Positions 32,583-44,574 of a DNA stretch of 64,000 nt are shown here, piece after piece (the stretch's first letter is position 1; the number at the start of each line of letters is the position of its first letter). The stretch is from Dryococelus australis (lineage: Eukaryota > Arthropoda > Insecta > Phasmatodea > Phasmatidae). The position numbers and the translations under genes are program-made. The notes under the pieces were generated by a model, which saw nothing but the letters and a program-made list of their open reading frames with translations, had not been told where the DNA came from and ran no database searches. The stretch spans positions 276,226,016 through 276,290,015 of the forward strand of contig CM056993.1 of the NCBI GenBank assembly GCA_029891345.1, written 5' to 3'.

Positions 32583-34689
32583 TCACTCACCCAACTACAT
32601 ACGTGCAATCGTAAAAAACACACACATGCATGCATAAAGACACAATGCTTTTTCTGATTCCGTGTTCATGTAACGCACACAAGTTTCAAATTTCTGCAGT
32701 TGAAATTTTAATCATACTGTTACATATTATGTATGTTACGAACAATAAAATGCTACAATATTACTATGTTTGAAACTGAAAATTTTCATGATAATCTGAA
32801 ATTTTGTACATCTCTTACATATGTACGTAGGTAAGAACATACGCATGTATATATTGTATGTGTTACACGTACACACTTATGTACATAAATGCATTTATAA
32901 ATACTGATAAATTGCAGATCGTTTACTGGATACCAGATTTCAGTTCGTATTACACTTCACACATACAAATACTTTCGTTTTAATTCTAGAAATCCTCCGG
33001 AAATGTTCAATCATTGTGAATCTGACAAAAAGTATCGACATTTCTCGGATTACTTTTTTATGCCTGATTCACATTACGCCGATCACCCCTAATAGAGATG
33101 AAAGCACAGTTGTAAACAGATTTTCAGCGTTATCGCTTTGATGTAGCGTTGGAAGTTAAGTTAACTGTTATTTATCCGGAATAAAGTGGTACGAAATTAT
33201 TACCGAATGACTATAAATGAGGCTCTATTATCTTTTATAATTCCCTAAATATTTCATAGGTTAGTGCTCGCTACTGATTCACTAACGTAACTATTGATAA
33301 TGAATAAATGCCTCGCAAACAGTTTGGAATATTGTGATATAAGGAAGTTTGGGCGGTAGGAGTCATGTAGTTATTTGTGATCAACAGAATGCACACTAAC
33401 GCACTGAACACGTTTGGCACAAGCTGAGAACAGCAGATTATACTAGTCCAGAAACACTGCCAGATCTCATTACAGCTACCCAATGGAATAGGACCTTAGT
33501 CCGGGAGATGACATCCACACATTGATTACAAGCATGCCACGGCGTGTTAGGGACCTATACAATGAACATGGAGGCCATAAACGATAATAAGCTGCGGTGG
33601 GAAGAAAGAACCCCTCTCTGGTTAGACACGCCATTAAGTTAAGTTTGTTGTTCTATGGTGTTTGTCTGTGATATTGGGAAAATTTTTGTCGGAAAGACTT
33701 TGAATTTCACGCTTGTTTCGGTAACGCTGGTAATTTTTAATTGCTATATTTTCTTGTACGTATATTCCAAACTTTGTGCGAGGTGTTCATATTTAGTAAA
33801 CTTAGGATTAGAATTTGAATACTCCATGTAAAAATATACGTTGGTACTCTATGAAATTGCTGGCATAAAACACGTGAAACAGTGGACCTCGGGAAATACG
33901 GGCGAGATGATCTTCCGCAAGTAGACATTTTTAGTGTTGGTTTAACTTTTCGGCGTGGCCTGTGCGGACATCCGGGGCGAATTCTAATTCGCTATTCCAG
34001 CATTCCGCTCTATCTGTTCGGGAGTAATGTGTACACGTGAACTAGGCAGTAGCGAGTAACTACGGCGCGAGCGAATGACGCATGCTGCGCTCTTGCGACA
34101 GGCCCAGTAAGCTTTGGGTGGGACGCGTGCAGGAAGCTTGATACGACCTCTCAGCTTGATACGACCTGCTTTATCAAACATCGATAACGAAACACAAACG
34201 AGCTGTCGATACTGTTGTGGGATGTAAAGACACACTGAGAAAAAGACCTTCATTATTAAATTAAGGTTTCCTACCAATAAGCACCATTGTTTCACAAGAA
34301 AGCTTGGATTGTAGGTAGGTAGTTGGGCTTAACGTCTCGTCGACAGCGAGATCATTAGAGACGGGCTTGTATTGTGGCAGCAAAGCGCGACATCATTTAC
34401 TGAAAAATATGGATTCCCGTTTAAGTAATTTTCTTTGCTCAAATAATGCAAAACGCAGGTTGCATATGAATGTACCTAATTATATGGAGTCAGTGGCCAC
34501 TTAATACTGGACACTTTTTTAAAAAATACATACGCACTTTGTAACTGTTCTGCTATTGTAATTTACTAACATATGTAATACAATTTTAAATTACTTTTAT
34601 TAAACGGTATCACGTATCACTTTCTATACAATCGGATCTGCTATTAGATAATTTCCACTTGCGCATTCCACTTCAAACATACTAGTTGA
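32583..34689. other. Gene-free stretch
   Basis: AT-rich DNA with no recognisable gene or repeat. Minus-strand frames at 33271-33483 and 33984-34295 (70 and 103 codons) show no domain and are probably chance. A short direct repeat of AGCTTGATACGACCT occurs at 34135-34165. Confidence 0.35.
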
Positions 34690-34920
34690 GAGATCTGGCA
34701 AGTTCTTGAAATCGAGGTCTCGAAAGCCGAGGTTAGAATGGAGCAGCGACGGAATGTGAGGGCGGGGGAAAACAGGAGATCGCCGAGAAAACCCGCCGAC
34801 CAGTCGCATCGTCTGGCACGATTCCCGCATACAACAATCAGGGAGCGATACCTCTGGGAATCAAGCCTGGTTCGCCTAGGTGGGAGGCGAGTCGTCTAAC
34901 CACTACACCACCGTGGCCCC
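34690..34920 (-). mobile_element. tRNA-derived SINE
   Basis: The minus-strand head is GGGGCCACGGTGGTGTAGTGG, with a TTAGACGACTCGCCTCCCACC segment, a diverged B-box (GGCTTGATTCCC), then the common body and a GACCTCGATTTCAAG tail. It belongs to the head type with GTGTAATGGTTAG. Confidence 0.85.
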
Positions 34921-35427
34921 TCAACAAGCTAGTAGAAGTTCGGTCAACTTTCTTCATACAACGTAATGTTGTCCAGGGGTGTAGAATCGTTATTTTCGGC
35001 AACTGCAAATTTAGTTTTGAACATTTCAACACTCGCTCCCCAGTGTTGTACTATGGTTGCCTCGAAAGTATGGGTCTCGCAATTAATAAAGAAACGCAGT
35101 ACAGCAATATATTTTCGACAGTTTGGCCAACTTCGCATTCGCTATCGCCTGCAACGATGTTCGTATTTAAGTTGACCGGCACTTAGATTAAAAAACAAAT
35201 ATACTTTGGATTTACAGTTTCAATGCCTGATACATTTCGAACTTTCTTTGAAGAGGACTTACGGAAGTTATACGAAATTTGTATTTTCTGAAACACTTTG
35301 GAAATTATAGTACATGTTTCTCCCAGCGACGTCATTGTACCATTTTCTGTTATGTGCCTGCTTATCGTTCTCTCGCACTCAATTTCTACCGCCGTGCCCT
35401 CTCGGATAGGGCAGGGGCGCCCTCAGA
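34921..35427. other. No recognisable feature
   Basis: Short overlapping frames on both strands with no domain. Nothing supported. Confidence 0.35.
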
Positions 35428-35960
35428 CAGGGTTGCCACATTGTTTTTCTTAAAGTCGACTAAATGGCCAATATTTTGTCGCCCGAATATCTCCCAGTTT
35501 GCTTGCACTTTATATAAATGCAATTTTTAAATATATTGTACATTTTTCATGTAATTTTTTTATATTTCTGAAACACGAATTGTTTTAAAATTTCAAAATG
35601 ATATAGGCCTACACAAAATTTAAAAAAAATCAAACGCATAAACAATCACGTGATATTCAATTCGCCTATTTATTGTCCGCAGCGAGTAACAAGGGTCTGA
35701 ACAAGAGACCCTCTTCAATTGTATCCACAGTGGTTGCCGTTTAAAAAACTGATCTTATGTAAGAGTATTAATTATCTTGTTCACAATAAAAAATATACCA
35801 ATACTATATAGTAATTCCAAGTAGCCCGAATATCGCAAATTCATTACAAAAAGTCGCCCAGATTGCGATAGTCGCATTTTATTAATTTCTTCATTTACAG
35901 TCGCAAATTTTGCCTTGAAGTAGCCCAAACGGTGACAAATCGCCCAATCTGGCAACCCTG
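35428..35960. mobile_element. hAT-like MITE (533 bp)
   Basis: The left end CAGGGTTGCCACATTG and right end CAATCTGGCAACCCTG form a near-perfect 16-bp terminal inverted repeat. CAGGGTTGCCA is a recurrent terminus among insect hAT non-autonomous elements. The 8-bp flanks CCCTCAGA and CCACCAAC are only partly alike. The interior has mirrored GTCGCCC/GGGCGAC-type words and no transposase. Confidence 0.75.
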
Positions 35961-36528
35961 CCACCAACTAACAATCGCTCGTCCGCACGCTCGCTATAGC
36001 CGTCAAGGGTGCTGCCAACCAAACCTTACAGCCACCAAGTTCAAATGGTGAATCAATGCTGAAGAAATTACTTCTGAATGTGCAAAATTTAAAGATGAGG
36101 ATTTATACCTAAAGAATAGTCTACGTGACATTCATTAAATAATACCGGCACGTTAAAAAATCTTGTCAACTTTTATGTTCAGTGGTTTTCAAAATTTTTA
36201 CATTAAAATTAAAATTTACAAACAAAATATATCGGCCTAGAATATATATATATATTTTTTATTTCTTAAGTGGTAGTATTTTCGAGAAAGTTGGGTTGAA
36301 CATTTTTTCATTGTTTGAAACCATTAACTACAACACCGACGCAATGAAAACGAATGTCTTTAACATTTACTTCCCATTTAATCTCCGTGGCTGCAAGCTT
36401 GGTAGGCGGGGCCCTAAAGAATATTGAAATTACGGCCATTAAAGTCGCAAAAAAAAGTACATCATTCAATGTTTACTTGATCATTTAAGTAATTTTTCTT
36501 TGAAAAATACCTAAATATTTTTTGCTTA

Positions 36529-36596
<68 letters not shown>

Positions 36597-37446
36597 GGGA
36601 GGTAGGGAGGGGGGAGGGAGGGAGAGACAGAGAGAAAGAGAACGACAGACAGAGAGAGAACTGGAAAACATCTACATTACTATTACCGAGATCTTTACGG
36701 TAAAACTCGCCTGCGGAGATTTCTGATTTCCTTGGTGAGTACACTTGAATAATTGTGCGAATTGGTCAAAATGGTTAAAAGCATTTGATACACACGCCTG
36801 GAGAGATTTATCACTGCACAGTCTCTGTCCCAGCCTTTCATCTTGTTTCTTTCTTCCTGTCGCTCTCATATATAGACGTGTTTTTCAAATCAGTGATACG
36901 ATGCAAAGGTGTTGGTACACCCCACGACGAGTTGCAGGGTCGTTTGTTCTGTAATAACGAAAAGAGGCGTGGCTTTGAAGATCGGTACATCAGCTGTCAG
37001 ACAGCGAAGTACACACGCAAATAATGCCGGACAAAGTGTGGGTGCACATGGCATAGAACCTACTCGTCTACGTGGCACCTACAAACCTTGTACGCTAATG
37101 GAAGAATTTTACTGCATTTTCCTACTACAGAGGGACTTTTTTTTTTTTCAACAGCTGCCCTAGAAAACGCTATACATCATGTGCACTACATTTAACCCGT
37201 TCCTTTCACAGCCGTAAGGAATTTAAGAGTAATTGTCTAAAACCAATGAATTAATGGTTGGAAATGCAAATATTCTATATACAGATAGTGCACCGAGGAA
37301 AACCTCGGTTAATAATTGCTGAAAATGTTAAAAGTAGACATATATGTATGGGCAAAAGCAATATGGAAGTGTTTCGCCCAATATTTCTAATTTAATCCAG
37401 TGCGTACTGCCAACACTTACAGATATACCAATTTTGTCCTCTGTAA
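35961..37446. other. Gene-free stretch with (TA)n and GA-rich tract
   Basis: A TA dinucleotide run spans about 36533-36590 and is followed by a purine-rich GGAG/GAGA tract to about 36660. Reading frames over these tracts are low-complexity artefacts. A small palindrome CCGAGGAAAACCTCGG lies at about 37292. No gene is supported. Confidence 0.6.
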
Positions 37447-37680
37447 ACGCTGTCCACGATAAAGTGAGCACTTTTGAGGCCCTAGTTATGTGTTTCTTTT
37501 AGACATTTCTTATCCTTTAACAACCTTTTAAAATAAATATTGCCGTGTAAGTAATAAACAGAGTTTGTATACTCCACCGGACTCAAAGTTAACGTTTGAA
37601 GCAAAAATAAAATATATTTATTAAATGTTATTCAAAATAAGAGGGCTTTCAGAAGTGCTCACTTGACTGTGAATAGCCCA
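37447..37680. mobile_element. Short MITE related to family A (about 234 bp)
   Basis: The ends are CGCTGTCCACGATAAAGTGAGCACTTTTG and AGAAGTGCTCACTTGACTGTGAATAGCCC. Length and ends match the 6.44-6.66 kb copy, and both interiors contain a GAGGCCCTA/GAGGGCC-like and TTTAAAATA text. It is a diverged member. Confidence 0.65.
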
Positions 37681-38040
37681 TAGGTGACCGCCCGCTAGCA
37701 GCCTGTCGCCAATTAATGATAAAATTAAAACAAATGAGTAAGTTAAAATGAAACCACTCCGCGCTCCTTGGAAGCATGAGTTGATATTTTCTCCGGACAC
37801 TCCACAACAACCGCCCCCCCCCCCCACCGCGCAATATTCGACCACTTCCCCTATAATATCTAATCTCATCCCACGTTGTCCAGACTGACTCCCAGGTAAC
37901 ACAGATTAGGCTGGGATTACGATGTCTCCACGTGACAGTAACACGCATCGCGTTACACTTTCGCGTGCACGTGAAATACCTTCTCTTCGGGTGCGATATT
38001 AAGATCACTCGGGTTCCTGAAAAATATGTCCCAAAGATAT
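37681..38040. other. No recognisable gene; 12-C tract
   Basis: A run of 12 C lies at 37814-37825. The minus-strand frames covering it are explained by the homopolymer and lack domains. Confidence 0.4.
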
Positions 38041-38460
38041 AGGATGTTCAAGGTTAATGTGCACTTTTGAAAGCCCAGCTTAAGATCTACTTGTATGCAT
38101 GTTGTGTATTCCTCCGCCTCATGTAAAATTAGCATTACCTTGGGCTTCATCACTTTATTCATACGTTGGTCAAGTGAAACTGTGAAATTATTAGAGAAGT
38201 AAATATTATACAAATTAGCTAATTTTTACACTTTGACGCATTAAAAAACATAAAGCGGAAGACATAATATGAGTTATCACGAATGATTACCCAACATTTT
38301 TTAATTCTACGTTAAAATATGGAACTATTTTCCATCTATCGTTACTAATTATACAGGAAAAGCATGTCGCCCCGTGCGCCCGTTAAAATAAATGCAAGTT
38401 GGAGCAGTGACTTTTTTCTAAGGTTGCTTTCAAAAGTGCTCACTTTAACGTGAACAGCCT
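38041..38460 (-). mobile_element. MITE family A copy (minus orientation)
   Basis: On the minus strand it starts AGGCTGTTCACGTTAAAGTGAGCAC and ends GTGCACATTAACCTTGAACATCCT. The interior is complete, including ATGAATAAAGTGATGAAGCCCA on the minus strand. Confidence 0.85.
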
Positions 38461-38728
38461 TTACGATTTAATTCAGAAGTTATTTTAAAAGACCTGCCAC
38501 TCATGTTCACAACTGAACATAAAGCGAGCCTGCAGGAGGGGGCATATCATTTGGTCCTTGCTGTGCAGTAACACAAAATAGTGTACCCAACCAGAAGTGG
38601 TGATTTCATAAGAGGAATACTAACCATCAGAATACTAAGGGCTACCGAATGTACCTGTTTGTGAGAAAAACAAACGGCTGTATTTGTGTGGGGTGGTAAA
38701 CTGTTTCGTAGAGTGAAAGGCATTCTAA

Positions 38729-38872
38729 CGGCTGTTCACGATAGTGAGCTCTTTCGAAATCAACCTTTGAAAAAAGTCACTGCCCCTACCAGCATATATT
38801 TTAACGGGCGCACGGGGTGACGTAGATTTTAAGCAGGGTGTTCAAAAGGGCTAATTTTACCGTGAATAGCCT
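38729..38872 (+). mobile_element. MITE family A, internally deleted copy (144 bp)
   Basis: Both ends are present: GGCTGTTCACGATAGTGAGC and GCTAATTTTACCGTGAATAGCCT. The interior jumps from GGGCGCACGGGGTGA directly to GTAGATTTTAAGCAGGG, removing about 270 bp of the full-length copy. Confidence 0.85.
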
Positions 38873-41330
38873 ATACCAACATGTACAAACGGAAAGGGAT
38901 TTCCCCCGGCCGGCAAATCCAAATAAACCAAATTAGAGCCCTGCTAAAATTACCAAGTCCCTCCCCAAGGCGCACATACAAACAGGTTGTCTGTCACAGC
39001 TGAGATGTCCAAAGGTGTCTTATGTACATTACAAAAAATTACATTACAGTGCAGTAAATGTGCGAATTTTAGAACTTTTCCTTTTAATCTTTTAAAAGGA
39101 AAATTACCTTATTTATGTTATAGTGTCTTAAAGCCAGTTTTGGGAAATATATGTTTAACTAGCATACGAAACTGCGTGTAAAAATTAAATTATACACCTG
39201 CATTTGGTACGCTAAAACGATAGTCATTTATAAATTAATTTATTTTAAATTAACTGTGTCTGTATTTTACTTTAAATATCAACAGTGTAAGTTAAAAGCC
39301 GAATGTTCGTCAGTATTCCATTTCGGTTTCAGATCGTCAATACCCTTACGTTTAAGTTTCTCGTACGTTTTCTATGTATAATATCATTCTTTTTCTTCTA
39401 CGAGATAACTCACGAACGGCTAAAATTATAAAAGTTAACCTCAACCACGGGATACGAAGGGACTCGGGACAAACAATGGGTAGAGACCTGAATAATTCGC
39501 GAGTTCAAGGACCTCCAGGCTATTCTCCACTGTCGTATGTAAAATAATGCAAATATCACAGTTCATTCATTGGTTGCTTGTTGTATTAGCGGAAGACTGT
39601 GATTGGGTCTGCATTTTATTGTGCGTTTATTATTGGTTTTCCAGGAGGCGTAAACTAACGGGCGAACCAATAGCGTAAGCAATACACACGTACGAAGTTT
39701 TATAAATCTAGCTTGTCCCGAAATGAAACCGCGAATTTTTCAGATCTCTAACAATGGGGCATCAAAGGACATGAGACATGGTGTCACACGGTCACGGGAA
39801 ACAATCAGGGCACAGTGTCCAATGAACACAGCTTGAGAAAGGCCAATTGTAGAATTCCCCCCCCCCCCCCTTTTTTTTCGCACGTGACGTCACGCAGCAG
39901 TTGCTAGGTCTATCACCACGAGGTTGCTATTACCGCCATTAAACAAGGTGAGCGGAGTTGTCAGTCTCGTTTTTGGTACTGAATTTACGCTATTAATAGA
40001 CCGTCCTCTGATAAGTTCCGTGCACTAAAGGACGCTCACACGTAAACAGAAGTAGATTGGCGGGAAGGGCATACCTTCAACTATGACGAGAACGAAGCTT
40101 ACGAAAACCAGCCAAGCGGTAACGATATTTTTGAAGTTTTTAAATTATACGAAATTTGAAAATAAAAATTTTATGAGACACTTTCCCAGTACTAACAAAC
40201 GCAGTTATTAAACAAATATAAATCTGGCCATATGCAGACTCGTAATGAGGGTAGTGGTAAAAATATATTCGATAGAAAAACGAAACAGCTCTAGATGATC
40301 CTACTGATAACAGCGAAATTAATGTTTCAAATTGGGATAACTGTCGTCTCGCCTATATTCTAAATAAGCATACGGTTCGGTGAAGTAACGTGCTGTTCAC
40401 AATGACGTAGACACAAGAGACACAGGTGCGTATCTACGGAAGAAATAAATTAAAATGAAGGGAGTTGTGAAACTATACAAGGCACTATATTGTGTGCATT
40501 ATCAAACACGAAATCTTCTGGTTCAAAAAGTAGTACTTTTACAACCCTACACTTCATGATATGAAAGGTCGCAAAACGAGCAGTTATAATGTTATCCTTA
40601 CAACGAACATGATTTACCTAATCAGGATAACGGGAGGGGTGAAAAATTACTACTATCATAGGGGGGATCTAACACGCACTGTATGGTGGCCTATAGTGCT
40701 TCATATTTTCATATACTCTCCCAAACACCGGCTTAGGGAAAGCTCTCTTAAATCACCAATACTATCCCGTGGGTGATTTACAAAGAAACCGCTAATACAA
40801 GAAGCCGCAAATACATACAGAAGAATAATATAGGCACATCCCACGCTTTACTCGTATTTTACCACAATAATAATCCACAGTTACACTTACATCAACTAGG
40901 ATTAGAAAATTTACAGCAGAACGAATAAGTATTACGAGCAGTAAAAATGACCTGAAGTTCATAACTACAAAGAATAATGGGAAAGTGCAATGTTGCGAAA
41001 ACGCTAAGTTCTACAATAAAAGCTAAGACCTAAAAGTTCTCGTCGCATGCGATTTTAGCCCTCATTATTGAGGTATCTCATCAGCTTTATCAGCTCGTCA
41101 TTTAGAAAAACCCTCAGCCGATTTCGTTTCATTGGGGTTACTTAGATAGTAACTACATAACCTGGGTTTACATTCTGCAGCAGTCCCGTGAATACCAGTT
41201 CTTTGTACAATTTAAAACTACGTCCATGAACAGTCAAAACCATTAAAAAGTCACAAAAGTAAAAAGGCCTACGAAAAGTCGCATGAATTCTCTCACATAA
41301 ACACTGTGCTTCAAGATTACTGTCACTGCC
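38873..41330. other. Gene-free stretch
   Basis: A 14-C run followed by 8 T lies at 39857-39878. A fragment GTGCTGTTCACAATGACGT at about 40390 resembles a family A terminus but lacks the rest. No gene, RNA gene or complete repeat is supported. Confidence 0.4.
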
Positions 41331-41531
41331 TACACTCTAAATCTGAATCAGTGAGAATCTCATTGTTTTAATCAGTCAAACGTATCTGAATTACACAACA
41401 GTCACTTCAGTGAATTTAACTAATGAACCAGTGAAAAAATACAATATTTCCTTCGCTGATTAATTCAGTGACATTTCTCACTGATTCGTCAGTCATTTTT
41501 TCCACTGTTTTCCTGTCTCTAATTATTTTTG
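41331..41531 (+). repeat. Repeat D, copy 1
   Basis: Matches the reverse complement of about 50335-50535. Shared text includes AATCTGAATCAGTGA, CAGTGAATTTAACT, TTCAGTGAC, CCACTG and TATTTTTGAC. The copies are about 200 bp long, dispersed and of unknown type. The CAGTGA/TCACTG words recur many times within each copy. Confidence 0.75.
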
Positions 41532-41636
41532 ACTGATACATAAGTGAAACTGGTCGTCGAACATTGTTTAAAAATTACTGTTACACAACGTGTATCAAGT
41601 GAAGTAACGAATAAACGAACAAAACTAATACAAAAT

Positions 41637-42479
41637 TTCGATACGCGCTGCTGCCCGACACTGTAGCGGTGGACCCACCTCACCCCTACACTCTCCCGGG
41701 GTAGCCTCCTGACCTTCCTTTCAGAGAAACCCGTGAATAATGGACAACGGCCTTCGCGCTGTTCCGCTGCTCGGCGACTTGCATGCGTCACTCCCCCTCG
41801 CGCCTACTGGAGGTTTCGACGGGTCTGGCGACAGCGCCAGAATGTTCTGGTGAGACTGGCTGGCGCCTCGGCCCTCCGCGATGCATCACGAGTGTTGGGG
41901 AAGACTCTAGGTGGCGGCCTAAGATACTATACATACTGCCGCAACCCAGCGGCCGGCAGTCTTTGACGGAGGCCGTCTGGCCGAGTGTGCGCGAGCGAAG
42001 TGAGTTGGGGACGAAAGGGGATTACGGGGGAGGTTTTCGTGACGTGAATGGACGAGAGGGTGTGAAAACGACGAGCGAAGCCTACTGTGCGTGAGGGCGC
42101 TTGGAGGACTGCCAGGACATGGACTGAACTGCAGTGGGAGTGAATGGAAGTGTAATAAGGATTTTATTGTAACTATTCAAACTGTCAATTGGACACATAT
42201 TTTGTAGAATATTTGAATCGGTTGATGCACTATCTATTGAGACTGATCTTTAATTATTTTATTTAATTGTTTTCTTTGTGGTAATAATAAACTGTATGAC
42301 ATTGGTGTGAACAACTAAGTGGTATCAATTTATTGTAAGACTGAGTTCAGAGAATTTGGATGTAGTTATTGAAAATAAAATGAGATAATTATAATTAATT
42401 ATTTTATTTTATTAAGACCTCTATCCCTTAACAAACTTGGTATAGTTCAACTTAATTTCTAGAGAGAAAAATTGTAACA
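41637..42479 (+). repeat. 5' LTR of the Gypsy element
   Basis: Paired with 47677-48556. It contains GCGACTTGCATGCGTCACTCC and GCCGTCTGGCCGAGTGTGCG, identical in both LTRs. It ends TTGTAACA. The expected first bases TGTTA read TTCGA. The U3-like region has a possible TATA box (ACTATACATA at about 41927) and a polyadenylation-like AATAATAAA word near 42284. Confidence 0.9.
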
Positions 42480-42498
42480 CTGGTGTGAGAAGTGGGAT
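42480..42498 (+). promoter_or_regulatory. Primer-binding site
   Basis: TGGTGTGAGAAGTGGGAT lies one base after the 5' LTR. It resembles the complement of an insect leucine tRNA 3' end with about two mismatches. The tRNA identity is from memory and should be treated as likely, not proven. Confidence 0.6.
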
Positions 42499-42591
42499 GG
42501 AGGCATTTTATAAAAATAAAATAACTATGTAGTATTTGTGAATATCGCGTTATTTGAGCAATAGGCTGACAAATTACTAACAAATTTGTAA

Positions 42592-43799
42592 ATGCTAAAC
42601 AGAAAAATGTCGGCAGACATGGAAGCACTTCGTGCCTTAATCGAAGGACTGAGTAGCCAAATAAGTAGTGTCAGAGAATCTGTAAATAGTCAGATTAGTG
42701 GTATAAATAAAAATGTAAATAGTCACATAAGTGGTGTTAACGAATCTGTTAATAGCATAAATGAAAATGTAAATAATAAAATAGAAAATGTTAGTGCATC
42801 TGCAAATAGCCAAATTATTAGTGTTAGTGAACTTGTAGATAAGAAAATTGACTGTGTTAGCGAAGTAGTAGACAAGAGAATTGACAGTGTAGACGAAAAT
42901 ATAGATAGAAAAATAGACAGTGTGAATGAGAATGTGGACAGAAAGATAGAAGGTGTAAGCGAGCTGGTGAACAATGAAATAGACTGTGGACAATAAAATT
43001 GACAATGTGAGCGAGAGGTTGGACAGTGTGGAGTGTAAAGTGGACCAAGAGGTGAGCGCCCTCGAGAAGGACTGGTAGGAGTTCTTGCAGCAGCAAGGGA
43101 GACGACATGCAGGAGCGGGAGAGGAGTCGAGTTTGGTCGCAACCAATACGATGAGTGCGGGCAGCGAGAAGAATGTAGAGGTCGCAGTCAGTGCAGCCAT
43201 CGCAGGGGAGGCACCACAGTTCTGCAGTGTAGGTAAGCTCCAGCCAGGGGTGGGTACAGGAGTCACAATTAAGCCCGCCCCTTACGATGGACAGACACCT
43301 TGGCGCGAGTACCGGCACCAGTTAAAGAACGTTGCCCCCCCCCCCCGATGGCTGGACAGAAGAGCAGTGGGCGTACTATATGGCGGCTGTACTGAGTGTA
43401 TCGGCGTTGAGCATACTGCAGTCGCTGCCGGAACGACATCGTCTAGAATATTCCACACTGGTGTCGGCTTTGGAGCTGCGATTCGGTGGCCGGTACCTGC
43501 GGCACGCCCACCATGCCCAACCGCGAAGCCGCATTCAGCGACCAGGTGAACCACTGCAGGAGCTGTGGCAGGACGTTGTGAGGGTGTCGCACCTGTCTCT
43601 GGAGGGATGCTCGGAAGACACACGAGATGTCATATCCGTCGGCTTCTTCGTCGACGCCATCACTGACACCGAGGTGTGGCAAGCTGTGCGGTTAGCTGCG
43701 CCTCACACACCATGCAAGACGCCTTGGCCCGAGCACTGGATGTGGATTCAGCATGGCAATGGCAATCATAAGTGCCCCGACGTCCAGTGCGGGCAGTGA
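42592..43799 (+). pseudogene. gag: Gag of the Gypsy element, frameshifted
   Basis: Gag forms the particle that packages the RNA. The N-terminal part (42592-42996, 134 codons) has MEALRALIEGLSSQI and then an 11-residue periodic repeat of type (I)DSVNENVDRK, predicted to be coiled coil. After a frame break, 43332-43799 carries the capsid-like core: GWTEEQWAYYMAAVLSVSAL, ILQSLPERHRLEYSTLVSAL, RFGGRYLRHAHHAQPRSRIQ and PGEPLQELWQDVVRVSHL, typical of Gypsy Gag. A 12-C tract at 43335-43346 sits at the break and probably caused one frameshift. The C-terminal zinc knuckle lies in a third frame further downstream. Confidence 0.85.
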
Positions 43800-43978
43800 T
43801 ACTTTATGAAGGGGAGGACGACAGCGTCAAGGGGATGTTGAAGGACTTGCAGACGACCATGAGGGACATCGCCTCCAGGATACGCACTACGGAGACTCGC
43901 CGTCCCCCACCCAAACGGCCGGAATGTTGGGCGTCTGGACAGCCGGGGCATCTGAGAGCCAACTGTCCTCAGCAGTAG
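43772..43978 (+). pseudogene. gag: Gag C-terminus with damaged zinc knuckle
   Basis: The frame carries CWASGQPGHLRANC near its end. A CCHC knuckle is C-x2-C-x4-H-x4-C. Here the second Cys is Ser, so the knuckle would not bind zinc normally. The upstream part (RAVILYEGEDDSVKGMLKDL) is the linker between capsid and nucleocapsid. Confidence 0.8.
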
Positions 43979-44006
43979 CAGCAACAGCCAGGGAGCGGGC
44001 ACCAAG

Positions 44007-44500
44007 GTGCAGGTGAGAGTGCAATGTCCTAGGGAAACTTCTAACACCTGTCTTGAGGGGCAAAGGTCGGTGATTACTGGAGAGAAGGCCCTAGTGCTTT
44101 TGCAAGTGCACTCAATGAAACAAGATTTCAATGCCATATTGGTGATGGGGAGTCTAGATGATGTTTCTTGCCAGATGGTCGTTGACACAGGAGCGACTAT
44201 AACAGTGGTAAGACCCGACATTCTTGGGCCTTCCCTCCAGCGATCATCTGATAAGAGCATGGATCACTGTTATTTAACTACAGTAACGGGCGAGACCACA
44301 TCAGTAAAGGCAAGAGACGGGTACTCTTACAGCTCTGTAACCTTGAGATAGAGCATGACATATACATAGCAGAAATAGAGGACGAATGCATTTTAGGTCT
44401 TGATGTTTTATGTATCTTGGGATGCTGTATTGATACTCGACTTGGGGTGTTACGTGTAGGTAATACCGAGTTGGTAGTGTCAACACAACGAGATTTATCT
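44007..44500 (+). pseudogene. pol: Aspartic protease of the Gypsy element
   Basis: Processes Gag-Pol. The active-site motif VVDTGATITVV is intact, with DTG encoded at 44184-44192. The flap/second-domain region follows, and the closing ILGLDVL-type motif (CILGLDVLCILGCCIDTR) is read in the next frame at about 44390. The frame stops at 44351, so the domain is split by one frameshift or stop. Confidence 0.85.
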
Positions 44501-44574
44501 TCGCCAATGAGCTTCCCAGTACTGTGTAATCAGTCAACTGTGTTCCCTGCTTCTAGCGAAGTTATTCCAGGAAG

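Noticed and set aside
36462..36744. Minus-strand frames of alternating Tyr-Ile
   Set aside because: Translation of a TA dinucleotide run and an adjoining GA-rich tract.
42637..43318. Long minus-strand frames (209, 139 and 153 codons) over the Gypsy gag region
   Set aside because: They are antisense shadows of the periodic gag repeat on the plus strand, where Gag motifs and the LTR context are clear.
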